The translations under genes and the position numbers were made by a program. The notes beneath the pieces were generated by a model. It was given only the letters and a program-made list of their open reading frames with translations, was not told the origin of the DNA and searched no databases. A DNA stretch of 64,000 nt from Arcicella aurantiaca. Lineage in GTDB: Bacteria > Bacteroidota > Bacteroidia > Cytophagales > Spirosomataceae. Shown here in pieces: positions 18,242-26,252 of this stretch. The DNA lies in NCBI RefSeq assembly GCF_003148625.1, contig NZ_QGGO01000032.1, positions 1 to 64,000 of the forward strand, given 5' to 3'. How positions within the stretch are numbered: position 1 is the first letter of the stretch; the number at the start of each line of letters is the position of its first letter.

Positions 18242-19546
18242 TTATTTATTTTCAACTGCCACACGGTAAGGTTTTAATGCTAAATAGCTGAATAACAGAC
18301 CAAATCCTCCGCCAATTAAGTATAAAAGCACCAATGAATAGCGAATCATGTTTTCATCTTTGAAGATAAAATCAGTAAAAAATGCTACTAAAAATGGGCC
18401 CAAACCAATGCCAACGATATTTAGAATAAAAAGGAAAATAGACGAAGCCAAAGCTCGAACCTGATTGGGCATAATTTCTTGAATGGCAGCAGTTGCCGCT
18501 CCAAAAGGTGCAGCCAAACCAAAAACAGGTACAGAAATTGCTAATAAAGCCCATTCTGCTTTTGGTAAAAGAGGAACATAAAAAGAGATTAATGCTAAAA
18601 AACCTCCTAAAACACCTACTCTTAATCTTCCGTCTTTTTTGCCTTCTTTTATGAGTTTATCGGCATACCAACCACCAAATGTTACTCCTAATATTGACGA
18701 TATAACAACCACCAAACCAAAAAACGCCCCTGCTCTTGGTACTTCCCATCCGTAAGTTCTGGAAATAAAGGTAGGAACCCACGCATTACAACCATAATTT
18801 ATTAAGGCTTGACAAGCCGTTGAAAAACAGATTAATAAGTATGCTTTTTTATGTTTGAAGATAATTTCAAATGACTCTACAAAAGATAATTTAACCGTTT
18901 GTCCTGCTACTTGTAATGCGTTTTTACGAGAAGGTTCTGTAATCGTAAAAAGCAATAAAGCAATCACTAATCCCGGAATTCCTACATACAAGAAAATCAT
19001 TTGCCAAGGATAAATTTCTCCAAAAACAGGAACAGTCATCATACCTTCCGTTGGCAATTTAGCCACAATTCCAGAACCAATTAAGGTTGCTAAGCCTGAC
19101 CCCAAAAACACACCCATCGAAAAAATACTCATGGCAGTTGCCAAACGATTTTTAGGAAAAATATCCGCAATCAAAGAAAAAGCTGAAGGCGAAAGCGTGG
19201 ATTCGCCTACGCCTACACCCATACGTACTAAGAAAAATTGGGTATAATTGGCAATTCCAGCACAAAGAGTCGTCATTGCCGACCATATCGAGATACCTAC
19301 AATGATGATATTTCTACGATTTTGTCTATCCGCCAAACGTCCAATCAGCATTCCGAAAAGGGTATAGAAAATAGCAAAGCTCAATCCCATCAATAAACTC
19401 ATTTCGGTATCCGTCAAATGTAAGTCTCGCTTGATAGGTTTTACTAATAAGCTCAGGATTTGTCTATCAATGAATGATGAAATATTGGCTAATGTCAATA
19501 TAAAAATGACGTACCAAGCGTATCTATTTGAGTTTTGTGAGTTCAT
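18242..19546 (-). CDS. MFS transporter, aromatic-acid/H+ symporter-like
   Basis: A 434-residue inner-membrane protein with about twelve hydrophobic helices. It shows the MFS loop 2-3 motif as GMLIGRLADRQNRRNII and the helix 4 region VRMGVGVGESTLSPSAF, followed by IADIFPKNRLATAMSIF. The family resembles Spinster/ACS-type carriers that import organic acids. Placed upstream of the crotonase and CoA ligase in the same direction, it is the likely uptake system for the aromatic acid degraded here. The substrate is inferred from neighbours only. Confidence 0.88.
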   Translation of the reverse strand: MNSQNSNRYAWYVIFILTLANISSFIDRQILSLLVKPIKRDLHLTDTEMSLLMGLSFAIFYTLFGMLIGRLADRQNRRNIIIVGISIWSAMTTLCAGIANYTQFFLVRMGVGVGESTLSPSAFSLIADIFPKNRLATAMSIFSMGVFLGSGLATLIGSGIVAKLPTEGMMTVPVFGEIYPWQMIFLYVGIPGLVIALLLFTITEPSRKNALQVAGQTVKLSFVESFEIIFKHKKAYLLICFSTACQALINYGCNAWVPTFISRTYGWEVPRAGAFFGLVVVISSILGVTFGGWYADKLIKEGKKDGRLRVGVLGGFLALISFYVPLLPKAEWALLAISVPVFGLAAPFGAATAAIQEIMPNQVRALASSIFLFILNIVGIGLGPFLVAFFTDFIFKDENMIRYSLVLLYLIGGGFGLLFSYLALKPYRVAVENK

Positions 19547-19673
19547 TAGCAGTAATATTATCTTAGAATTTCGTTAAATGGTCTTACAAAAAGACAAAAA
19601 AATATTCAAATTGTCTAATACTAATTTATAATTGCAGTATAAGTAAATCTTATTGAACTTATCCTCAAAAATA

Positions 19674-19712
19674 AAAAAGAGTGATAACATTTTATCGTCA
19701 TCACTCTTTCTA
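19674..19712 (-). terminator. terminator of the yceI-type gene
   Basis: Read on the - strand, AAAGAGTGATGACGAT pairs imperfectly with ATGTTATCACTCTTT and is followed by a T-rich run. It lies about 33 bases after the YceI-family stop and ahead of the MFS gene, which therefore probably has its own promoter. Confidence 0.7.
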
Positions 19713-19744
19713 TTTTTTAAGGTATTTTCTATTAAGAATTTCTA

Positions 19745-20317
19745 CTAATTTTTCTGAAATTCTCCCGTAGCACGAATAGAGATTTCGTCTCCAACCATTA
19801 CAGTTGCTAATTTTCCTCCAATTCCAAAATCGCTTCTTTTAATAGTTGTAGTAGCTTTAATACCTAATTGCAATTTCTTGTTATTTGGGTTCGGGTGTGC
19901 CGCTGGGCCATTCATGGTTACATCAAAAGTTGTTGATTTTGTTACGCCTTTCATCGTTAAATCACCCGTCATGGTATATTTATTCCCTGTTATTTTTTTC
20001 AAAGAAGTGCTTTTGAAAGTAATCGTTGGAAATTTCTCTACGTTAAACATATCTTCTCCTTTCAAGTGTCCATCACGCATTTCAAGGTCGGTATTGATGC
20101 TGGCGGATTCTATGGTAATTTCAAAAACTGCATCCGACAAATCGTCTTTTGAAGCGGTAATTTTACCATCAAATTTCTTGAAATATCCATCAACTTCTGA
20201 AATTCCGTGATGTTCGGCAATGAAGGTAAATTTTGAATGCCCTTTGTCAATTGTCCATTGTGCAAACGATGACATTGACACTAAGATAAAAGCGAAGAGT
20301 AAAGTTGTTTTTTTCAT
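19745..20317 (-). CDS. YceI family periplasmic protein
   Basis: A 190-residue protein with a signal peptide (MKKTTLLFAFILVSMSSFAQ) followed by the YceI lipocalin-like domain. It starts WTIDKGHSKFTFIAEHHG, continues through DAVFEITIESASINTDLEMRDGHLK and ends GDEISIRATGEFQKN. The family binds long amphiphilic molecules such as polyisoprenoids in the periplasm. Its place in this region is not explained by the catabolic pathway; a hairpin on each side suggests independent transcription. Confidence 0.92.
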   Translation of the reverse strand: MKKTTLLFAFILVSMSSFAQWTIDKGHSKFTFIAEHHGISEVDGYFKKFDGKITASKDDLSDAVFEITIESASINTDLEMRDGHLKGEDMFNVEKFPTITFKSTSLKKITGNKYTMTGDLTMKGVTKSTTFDVTMNGPAAHPNPNNKKLQLGIKATTTIKRSDFGIGGKLATVMVGDEISIRATGEFQKN

Positions 20318-20394
20318 GTTATTTTTTGATTAAGCATTAAAGGAAATTGGGGTTAAGAAATGGCAAAAATAATGTATCCTATTCGACTTGGATT

Positions 20395-20428
20395 AACTTC
20401 CCGAAAGTATTAAAACTTTCGGGAAGTT
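20395..20428. terminator. palindrome between BNR-type and yceI-type genes
   Basis: AACTTCCCGAAAGT and its perfect complement around a 6-base loop lie 20-53 bases after the BNR-protein stop. The following bases are not T-rich, so it may be an interspersed palindrome rather than an intrinsic terminator. The related AACTTCCCGAAAGTT occurs near 28290-28305. Confidence 0.5.
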
Positions 20429-20447
20429 CGGCAATAAATAACTATCA

Positions 20448-21779
20448 CTACAAGCGTACCGTGCTAATTTTTAAGCTATTACGTTTATTAGCTTGTTTCA
20501 CTTCGTAGGCTACAAGTAATTGATTGTCAAGCACTAAACCAGTTGAGTTAATACCATTTAAAGAACCATCAACCCAAATAGTTTCCGAAACATTATCTTT
20601 ATTTACTTTCTTGAAAGCAATTTGAGTAAGATTATTTTCTGGCTTATTTTGTTCCCAAAGTAAGATTTGATTCTGTGACCCTTCTGCCAAAGCTGCATTT
20701 TTTGCTGAAGATTCACTTAATACTACCAATTTCTTTCCTTCACTGCTCACCAATCTGATACCTGTTTCTTTTTCTGCTCCTGAGTACCAAGCAAATAATG
20801 AGCCTTTGCCAGCAGTTGTAGCAACCGCTCCGCTATGTGGGCAACCGTTGATTTTCCACTCGTCATTATGCAAAATTTGAGGTTTCGAGAATGTTTCTGC
20901 ATTATCTGTTGAAACCATTTTCGCCATGTCTCTGATATTATCGTTATTGTCACGATATACAATATTTAATGCTCCATTAGCATCAATCAACATACTAATT
21001 GGGCAACAGTCGCACACAACAGGGTCGATAACTCTTTCTGGTTGAAACTTTCCACCTTTTGTAACCACCATACGCAAATCACGCTCTTCGTGTTTTGTAC
21101 TGTTGGCAACGTCTTTTAAATAAGCCACTGCCACTTCATCATTTGGCAAAACAACGGCATCAAAAAAACCTCTTACAATGCCTTGTTTTGGGTCAGAATC
21201 AACTGATTCTGGTTTTGTCCAAGTATTGCCGCCATCTGTTGAAACACAGTAAACAATATTAGAAGAACGTCCACCGCCACGTCCGCCTTGTGGAGGAGCA
21301 GGTTGATTTTGCGGAGGAGTTCCACCCTGAGAATGTCCATCTGCATGAGGAGGGTTTTGAGCTTGTGGAGGAGCAGATTCTCCACGATTTGAGAATACCG
21401 CCACCAAGCTTCCATCTTTTTTAGTAAGCACTTTGGCACGCATCATACGGCTATTGGCGATTCCTGTTCCTGCAAAAATCACTTTTTTATCTGAAAACGT
21501 TTTGCCTTTATCTTTTGAAAATGCTACGCAAAAAGAAGTTACTCCGTCTGCATTTTTCTCTGTCCACGAAAGCATTACATCGCCTTTGGGAGTCTGAGCC
21601 AACAATGGCATCGAATACGCTTTGGTAGTATCGTCGGGATTTACATTTGAAAAATTATTGTCTTCTATAATTGAATGGCAAACTGCAATTTCTGAAGATG
21701 TATTTTCAACTTTTTTAGTGCTAAAAAACGCTCCAATTCCTAATAATAAAAGTTGAAATGAAATGATTAACTTAATCAT
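20448..21779 (-). CDS. exported BNR-repeat (sialidase-like fold) protein
   Basis: A 443-residue protein if started at the ATG at 21779 (MIKLIISFQLLLLGIG). The alternative start ten codons upstream only lengthens the hydrophobic leader. Asp-box-like motifs recur (FSKDKGKTF, STDGGNTW, STDNAETF), marking a beta-propeller. Residues about 140-175 form a Pro/Gly/Gln/His-rich low-complexity insert. CDCCP and NGCPHSG carry conserved-looking Cys. The catalytic set of true sialidases was not recognised. It lies next to a CxxCH heme-binding protein, suggesting a shared periplasmic context of unknown purpose. Confidence 0.75.
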   Translation of the reverse strand: MIKLIISFQLLLLGIGAFFSTKKVENTSSEIAVCHSIIEDNNFSNVNPDDTTKAYSMPLLAQTPKGDVMLSWTEKNADGVTSFCVAFSKDKGKTFSDKKVIFAGTGIANSRMMRAKVLTKKDGSLVAVFSNRGESAPPQAQNPPHADGHSQGGTPPQNQPAPPQGGRGGGRSSNIVYCVSTDGGNTWTKPESVDSDPKQGIVRGFFDAVVLPNDEVAVAYLKDVANSTKHEERDLRMVVTKGGKFQPERVIDPVVCDCCPISMLIDANGALNIVYRDNNDNIRDMAKMVSTDNAETFSKPQILHNDEWKINGCPHSGAVATTAGKGSLFAWYSGAEKETGIRLVSSEGKKLVVLSESSAKNAALAEGSQNQILLWEQNKPENNLTQIAFKKVNKDNVSETIWVDGSLNGINSTGLVLDNQLLVAYEVKQANKRNSLKISTVRL

Positions 21780-21807
21780 GATTTTTAAATTTAATTGTTT
21801 GAGTAGC

Positions 21808-21908
21808 ACAGACTTCAGTCTGTAACTGTATTTTTACAGACTAAAGTCTGTGTTACTATTTTGCAGACTGAAGTCTGTAACTGTATTTTTTACAGACTGA
21901 AGTCTGTG
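21808..21908. repeat. ACAGACT(T/A)(C/A)AGTCTGT palindromic repeats
   Basis: Four alternating copies of a 16-bp near-palindrome (ACAGACTTCAGTCTGT and ACAGACTAAAGTCTGT forms), spaced by TGTTACT/AACTGTATTTTT, fill the gap between two genes. The same family forms the array at 58526-58715. Confidence 0.85.
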
Positions 21909-22415
21909 TTACTGAGACTTAGCTGTTCTTTTTTTCATTTTCAAACTATCCGCTGGGTATTTTGCTTTCAAAGTAACCATCTGAGTTTTAGCCCAATTGA
22001 TGATTAACTCTCTTTGTGCAGGCGTTAAATTAGCTTCTTTATGTAAGCCCAAAAGTGTATATGAACGGTCGGGCATTTCTTTTTCTTCAACCGTCTCAAC
22101 GATTTCTTCCAATTTATGATTCTGAATAGCAATCGGCAATTTAGTAAAAGTAGAAAAATTCAAATGTCTTTTTCCATCCGTCACATGATGATTCAGCATC
22201 CAAGCCACAGGCTGAATATTATTGTACCAAGGATAAACCGTCTTGTTGCTGTGACAGTCATTACAAGCAACGGTCAGCAAATGTTGAACATCATTTGGTA
22301 CATTATATTTCGTTGAGATATTGTGCGTTTGGTCGTCTGATTCGTTTTTTTCTGGATGAATAAATTGGATTAATACCAAAATAACGGCTAATCCTAAGAG
22401 AATTTTCTTCTTCAT
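21909..22415 (-). CDS. heme-binding domain protein with one CxxCH
   Basis: A 168-residue protein when started at the ATG at 22415 (MKKKILLGLAVILVLIQF). The longer frame upstream lacks support and would bury the membrane anchor. One N-terminal hydrophobic helix is followed by CNDCH at residues 51-55 and the stretch TVYPWYNNIQPVAWMLNHHV, the pattern of the Haem_bd domain family common in Bacteroidota. It is likely a membrane-anchored periplasmic c-type heme protein. The next gene downstream encodes the BNR-repeat protein. Confidence 0.85.
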   Translation of the reverse strand: MKKKILLGLAVILVLIQFIHPEKNESDDQTHNISTKYNVPNDVQHLLTVACNDCHSNKTVYPWYNNIQPVAWMLNHHVTDGKRHLNFSTFTKLPIAIQNHKLEEIVETVEEKEMPDRSYTLLGLHKEANLTPAQRELIINWAKTQMVTLKAKYPADSLKMKKRTAKSQ

Positions 22416-22692
22416 TTTGTAAGGGTTTAAATTTATAATGAGCGAATCCAAAGCGATTTGCGAAAAACGAATAGCGTAAATACATGATTTCTTATCTACA
22501 ATCATCAGAGAAAACTGTCTAAAATTTTCAGGATAACCCTTGTCATTCAACGCTTTAATGCGACAAATGTATCTATTAATGAATTAATAAAAATGACTAT
22601 TAGATACTCCAAGCTATTTACTCGACCATTAGTCTATATTTCAAATTTCATTCGACTATCTCACCCTTTCAAACGACCTTTAGTCTCTCATC

Positions 22693-23226
22693 TTACAAGA
22701 CTTTCCAAACCTGAATAACAACGCCATCGGGGTTACGGATTCCTTTACAGATAAAAATGGCATTGTTCATCCAATCGTATTTTCCAGTGGGTGCTTCAAA
22801 TTTTGGAACGGCTCTAAAATAATATTCGCTTGGTGGCACGGCTTCTCCACGTCCAATACGAGCTGCCACTTCGGGTGTTGCTACACGTAAACCTGTGTTT
22901 TTGATATAAATAATTACGCCATCGTCAGTCTTGATTTGATAATGTGCTTCCAATTCTGCAACGCCATCTTTTCTCACAATTTGCCAATCTGCCCCGCCAT
23001 CTAAGATTTCTCCTTTCATTTTTGGTCCTTCAAAATTTCCTCCAATAATCGGGATAATACGACGTGTTCCTCTTGGTGTTTCGCCAACGACCAAAGCAGG
23101 TTTTAGTTTTACTTTCAATTCACAGACGTATTCTAAATTTGGAGCTTCTGGTTTTTCTGAGTTTTGGGCAAAAGCATTTATACTAAGCAATACCATCAAA
23201 AGGATAATGTAACCGTTTTTTTTCAT
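22693..23226 (-). CDS. exported DUF3237 family protein
   Basis: A 177-residue protein with a signal peptide (MKKNGYIILLMVLLSINAFAQ). The ATG at 23226 is chosen because it places this peptide at the N-terminus. The body matches DUF3237: LEYVCELKVKL, GGNFEGPKMKGEILDGGADW, then AHYQIKTDDGVIIYIKNTG and YYFRAVPKFEAPTGKYDWMN. Homologues often accompany aromatic and phenylpropanoid degradation genes, but the reaction is not settled. It is the first gene of the - strand region, divergent from the LysR gene, so it is a likely target of that regulator. Confidence 0.85.
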   Translation of the reverse strand: MKKNGYIILLMVLLSINAFAQNSEKPEAPNLEYVCELKVKLKPALVVGETPRGTRRIIPIIGGNFEGPKMKGEILDGGADWQIVRKDGVAELEAHYQIKTDDGVIIYIKNTGLRVATPEVAARIGRGEAVPPSEYYFRAVPKFEAPTGKYDWMNNAIFICKGIRNPDGVVIQVWKVL

Positions 23227-23300
23227 GTCAGATTTTAGTTTTAAGATTCTTTTTCGACCAAAAGTCAAAAAAAATCTCAATTAAATCTAATATTTATTTA

Positions 23301-23308
23301 TAATTTTG
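23301..23308 (+). promoter_or_regulatory. -7 box for the lysR-type gene
   Basis: TAATTTTG fits the TAnnTTTG consensus and lies 22 bases before the LysR TTG start codon, in the 104-base divergent region shared with the DUF3237 gene. It implies a very short leader. Confidence 0.5.
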
Positions 23309-23330
23309 CCATAAGAAAAACTTATGAGAT

Positions 23331-24239
23331 TTGGAATTACGTCAATTACGATACTTCGTTGGAGTAGCCGATGAGCTACATTTTGGAAGAGCTGCCGAAA
23401 AGCTTTTTGTTTCTCAGCCTGCCCTGAGTCAGCAAATACATTTATTAGAAGATGAAATTGGGGTAGAGTTATTTGGCAGAGCCAAACGAACCCAAATGCG
23501 AAAAGTTGAACTCACCGAAGCAGGAACGGTTTTCTTGATTGAAGCCAGAAAGATTCTGCAACTTGCCGAAAAAGCTATTGAAACAGCACGCCGAATTGGT
23601 ATCCAACAAAAAATCATCAAATTGGGCGTATATAGAATGATGTTACGAAGCAGAGTGGTAGAAATTCTTAGGGTTTTTGCTCAAAATTTTCCTGACATTG
23701 AAATAAAATTGGTTGAATTACCTACTTTTTTAGCGGTTCAAGATGCTCTTTTTGATGAAATTATTGACTTAGGTATCACCATGCTTCCTTTAAAATATAA
23801 TCAATTGACGGAAACGCCCTTCAAAACGGGTTATATGAAGGTTATGCTCTCAGAAAGTCATCCGCTTGCCTCCGAAGATAGCCTTAAACTCGACCAATTG
23901 AAGAATGAAAAATGGATTGAAATCAATAAATCTATCCATACTATTTTTGAAGATATTGAGCGAATGTGTAAAAACGCAGGTTTCAATCGGGAGTCATTTA
24001 TTGTTCAAGAAGTTTCTTCCATTGAGCTTTTGGGCGGTTTAGTAAGTTTAGGAATCGGAATTGCTTTTGTTCCGTCTTTTTATGATGCCAGCCGAGTACA
24101 AGGTGTTGTGTGCAAAGAATTAATAAATCCAGACGGTTCACCATTTAAGGAAGTTGCCATTAAACAAGCCATTTGTTACAAAACCGCAACCTCCACTCCT
24201 ACTATCCAAGCTTTAACTTCATTGGTGAAAGATATGTAA
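23331..24239 (+). CDS. LysR family transcriptional regulator
   Basis: A 302-residue LTTR. The start is a TTG: the protein begins (M)ELRQLRYFVGVADELHFGRA, the normal LysR N-terminus, and the codon two places upstream in frame is a stop, while the nearby ATG at 23324 is in another frame. The HTH is FGRAAEKLFVSQPALSQQIHLLE. The remainder is the periplasmic-binding-like effector domain, of normal length. It is divergent from the DUF3237 gene and the - strand aromatic series, the usual geometry for an LTTR controlling a neighbouring catabolic operon. Confidence 0.92.
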   Translation: MELRQLRYFVGVADELHFGRAAEKLFVSQPALSQQIHLLEDEIGVELFGRAKRTQMRKVELTEAGTVFLIEARKILQLAEKAIETARRIGIQQKIIKLGVYRMMLRSRVVEILRVFAQNFPDIEIKLVELPTFLAVQDALFDEIIDLGITMLPLKYNQLTETPFKTGYMKVMLSESHPLASEDSLKLDQLKNEKWIEINKSIHTIFEDIERMCKNAGFNRESFIVQEVSSIELLGGLVSLGIGIAFVPSFYDASRVQGVVCKELINPDGSPFKEVAIKQAICYKTATSTPTIQALTSLVKDM

Positions 24240-24340
24240 TTGACTTATTAGATAAACTACCAATTGGTGAACTAAATTCACCTTTTATCAGCTAATATCC
24301 TGATTTATAAGTTTTTAAAACATTGAATAATGACAAAACA

Positions 24341-24369
24341 TTGTCAAGGTTGAATTCGGTTTAAATTTG
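24341..24369 (+). promoter_or_regulatory. complete Bacteroidota-type promoter
   Basis: TTG at 24341-24343 and TAAATTTG at 24362-24369 are separated by 18 bases, close to the -33/-7 arrangement of Bacteroidota primary-sigma promoters. It points at a 43-codon gene starting at 24408. Confidence 0.65.
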
Positions 24370-24407
24370 TATAGCAATAAACCCCAAACCTTACCTCATA
24401 TAATATC

Positions 24408-24539
24408 ATGCTCGTATTTCTGACGGTTACTTTCTTCGCTATAATCATTTTTTATTCCATCAAAAAAGGGGCTTCACAACATGACCCTTTACAAGATTTT
24501 TTAAAATCGAAGAATAAAAGAAACAAGCCCTTCAAGTAA
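24408..24539 (+). CDS. small single-span membrane protein
   Basis: A 43-codon gene. The first 18 residues (MLVFLTVTFFAIIIFYSI) form one membrane helix, followed by a charged tail rich in Lys and ending KRNKPFK, so the tail should face the cytoplasm. It is preceded by a well-spaced promoter (24341-24369) and followed three bases after its stop by a terminator hairpin, a compact transcription unit that supports it as a real gene despite its size. No family is recognised. Confidence 0.55.
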   Translation: MLVFLTVTFFAIIIFYSIKKGASQHDPLQDFLKSKNKRNKPFK

Positions 24540-24542
24540 ACT

Positions 24543-24574
24543 AAAAAAGGTACAGGAATTTCCTGTACCTTTTC
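24543..24574 (+). terminator. terminator of the small membrane-protein gene
   Basis: AAAAGGTACAGGAA pairs with TTCCTGTACCTTTT with almost no loop beyond the central bases, ending in T. The bases 24575-24920 hold no gene I can support. Confidence 0.7.
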
Positions 24575-24924
24575 CATATCACTAACACACCAAATATAGC
24601 TGACGTGATAAATTACTTTTAATTAAGCAGTTATTTTATCATCTTAGACTATACTGTCGATAACAAAGGTAAAGGCAAATTTAAAATTTACACTGTTCAG
24701 ATAATCAAACTGCAATTTGTTTTATGAAATTCAAATAAAGTCCACAAAACAGCTTCGTAAAATTCTAAATTCTGCAAACTTTACGTGCAAAGTAATATTC
24801 AATTTTTGCAAGTAAATATTTGATTACTTACGTTAAAACCACTTTTTCTTCTTTTATTAAAACCGCTGACTATTTTTTTAGCTTATATTTTGCAAAACGT
24901 CACAATTTCTTACAAATTATTGCT

Positions 24925-24932
24925 TATATTTG
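24925..24932 (+). promoter_or_regulatory. -7 box for the orphan LytTR gene
   Basis: TATATTTG matches TAnnTTTG and lies 52 bases before the ATG at 24985. No TTG was found at the expected distance upstream. Confidence 0.45.
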
Positions 24933-24984
24933 CCATCTTCAAGACATAACCCATTGAATAACAATCCATTACCCTGCTTAACTT

Positions 24985-25713
24985 ATGCAAGTAACTTATA
25001 AATATATAGTTATTGAAGATAATCCTGTTGATATGAAAATATTAAATGATTTTCTTCAAAAACTTCCCCATTTAAAATTAATTGATACCTTTCACAATCC
25101 CATTGAGGCGATTCAGACTATCCATAGCAATACCGTTGATATTATATTTATGGATATAGAAATGCCTGAAATGACAGGACTTAGCCTGTTAAATTCTTTA
25201 GAAAAAATCCCCATTGTCATTCTCATTTCCAAGCATTCACAATATGCCATGGAGGCTTTTGAAATGGGCGTTACTGATTATATTCAAAAGCCTTTTACCT
25301 TTGAAAGACTCTTGAGAGCCGTAAGTAGAGGAATAGAATTACTCAATCTTCAAAATAGAAGTTTTCAAGAATTGACTGTTCCGAAAGATAATTTTGTTTT
25401 CTTGAAAGCTGGTAGAGAACTTCTAAAATTTAATCTTAATGACATTTTATATGTCGAAGCATTAGCTTCTTTTACAAAGATTTTCACTGAAGATAAAATT
25501 TCAGTCATTAGTGAATCTATTTCCGATTTACACGCAAAACTTCCCCCCAATAGTTTTTTGCGTGTACATAAATCGTACTTAGTTCCATTTAGTAAAATCA
25601 TTGGTATATCTACTAAAAATGTCATTTTAGAAAATCATAAGATTCCTTTAGGGCTTTCCTATCGAGAACGCATTGAAAAGGTTTTGGCAGGAGATGAACA
25701 TATTAATGACTAA
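24985..25713 (+). CDS. LytTR family response regulator (orphan)
   Basis: A 242-residue regulator. The receiver domain has acidic residues at 11-12 and phospho-acceptor Asp57 (IIFMDIEMP), and Lys is in YIQKPF. The C-terminal LytTR DNA-binding domain (about 130-235) includes FVFLKAGRELLKFNLNDILYVEA and FLRVHKSYLVPFSKI. No kinase gene is adjacent, unlike the second LytTR gene at 53463. A terminator follows at 25778, so it is a single-gene unit. Its targets are not evident. Confidence 0.9.
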   Translation: MQVTYKYIVIEDNPVDMKILNDFLQKLPHLKLIDTFHNPIEAIQTIHSNTVDIIFMDIEMPEMTGLSLLNSLEKIPIVILISKHSQYAMEAFEMGVTDYIQKPFTFERLLRAVSRGIELLNLQNRSFQELTVPKDNFVFLKAGRELLKFNLNDILYVEALASFTKIFTEDKISVISESISDLHAKLPPNSFLRVHKSYLVPFSKIIGISTKNVILENHKIPLGLSYRERIEKVLAGDEHIND

Positions 25714-25777
25714 GAAGTGGTTTAAGAATCAATAGACTTTCTGCGAAAATAACTGCTGAATAATTAAAAATTCTTGT

Positions 25778-25819
25778 AAAAGTAAAAGCCCTCACAAATA
25801 TCTTGTGAGGGTTACTTTT
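25778..25819 (+). terminator. terminator of the orphan LytTR gene
   Basis: AAAAGTAA-AAGCCCTCACAA pairs with TTGTGAGGGTT-ACTTTT around a 5-base loop. Between this and the gene (25734-25750) lies AGACTTTCTGCGAAAATA, a degenerate solo copy of the inverted-repeat element end found in full at 25914. Confidence 0.75.
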
Positions 25820-25885
25820 GATGTGTCAGTGATGAACCTTTCGGAACACTTTGCAAAATTGGGCATTTCAAGACATTCATTTTAG

Positions 25886-26121
25886 CGTAAAAATACCTGT
25901 TTTAAACTTTATTAGACTTCCTGCGAAAGTGTTTTAAGTCGTAAAACAACATCTTTTCGGCTACCAATAACGAAAATTTTTCAAGATTGGGCATCCCCCC
26001 ATTTCTCTGCTATGCTTTCAAAATTCCCGCTATTTTCACTCGAAAATATACCATTTTTCAATCATAAAACACTTTCGCAGGAAGTCTATTACTAAATGGT
26101 AGCAAAACAGGTATTTTTACG
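25886..26121. repeat. 18-bp inverted repeat enclosing the element at 25914
   Basis: CGTAAAAATACCTGTTTT (25886-25903) and its perfect complement (26104-26121) enclose the 174-bp element. Removing the element and one target copy leaves an ordinary hairpin with a loop of about 23 bases, so a palindrome was apparently there first and the element inserted into its loop. Confidence 0.75.
25914..26087. mobile_element. MITE-like element, copy 1 (174 bp)
   Basis: Terminal inverted repeats of 23 bp begin AGACTTCCTGCGAAAGTGTT at both ends. The inside has no open frame. It is flanked by direct ATT triplets (25911-25913 and 26088-26090), a 3-bp target duplication. Copy 2 (32624-32797) has the same length and nearly the same sequence in the opposite orientation. 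Being non-coding and short, it must be mobilised in trans. The parent transposase is not in the window. Confidence 0.85.
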
Positions 26122-26145
26122 TATTATCTATCCAAAAATATTGTA

Positions 26146-26153
26146 TAGTTTTG
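26146..26153 (+). promoter_or_regulatory. -7 box upstream of the CPPTC-tailed protein gene
   Basis: TAGTTTTG fits TAnnTTTG and is about 100 bases before the ATG at 26253. The transcript would carry the hairpin at 26184 in its leader. Confidence 0.45.
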
Positions 26154-26183
26154 TGCAAACCTCGATTGTTGGCGGACAATCAT

Positions 26184-26211
26184 TCCCAGCCTTTAGATTT
26201 TCAGGCTGGGA
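26184..26211 (+). promoter_or_regulatory. leader hairpin TCCCAGCCT...AGGCTGGGA
   Basis: A perfect 9-bp GC-rich stem with a 10-base loop, placed between the candidate promoter and the start codon at 26253. There is no T run, so it is unlikely to be a terminator. It could stabilise the mRNA or be a protein-binding or attenuation element. Confidence 0.45.
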
Positions 26212-26252
26212 TTACGAGGACTCTCATACTAACATATTTAACTTTTTTAATC

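Noticed and set aside
22416-22550. 45-codon extension of the heme-binding protein
   Set aside because: It would hide the membrane anchor behind unrelated sequence; the ATG at 22415 fits the family.
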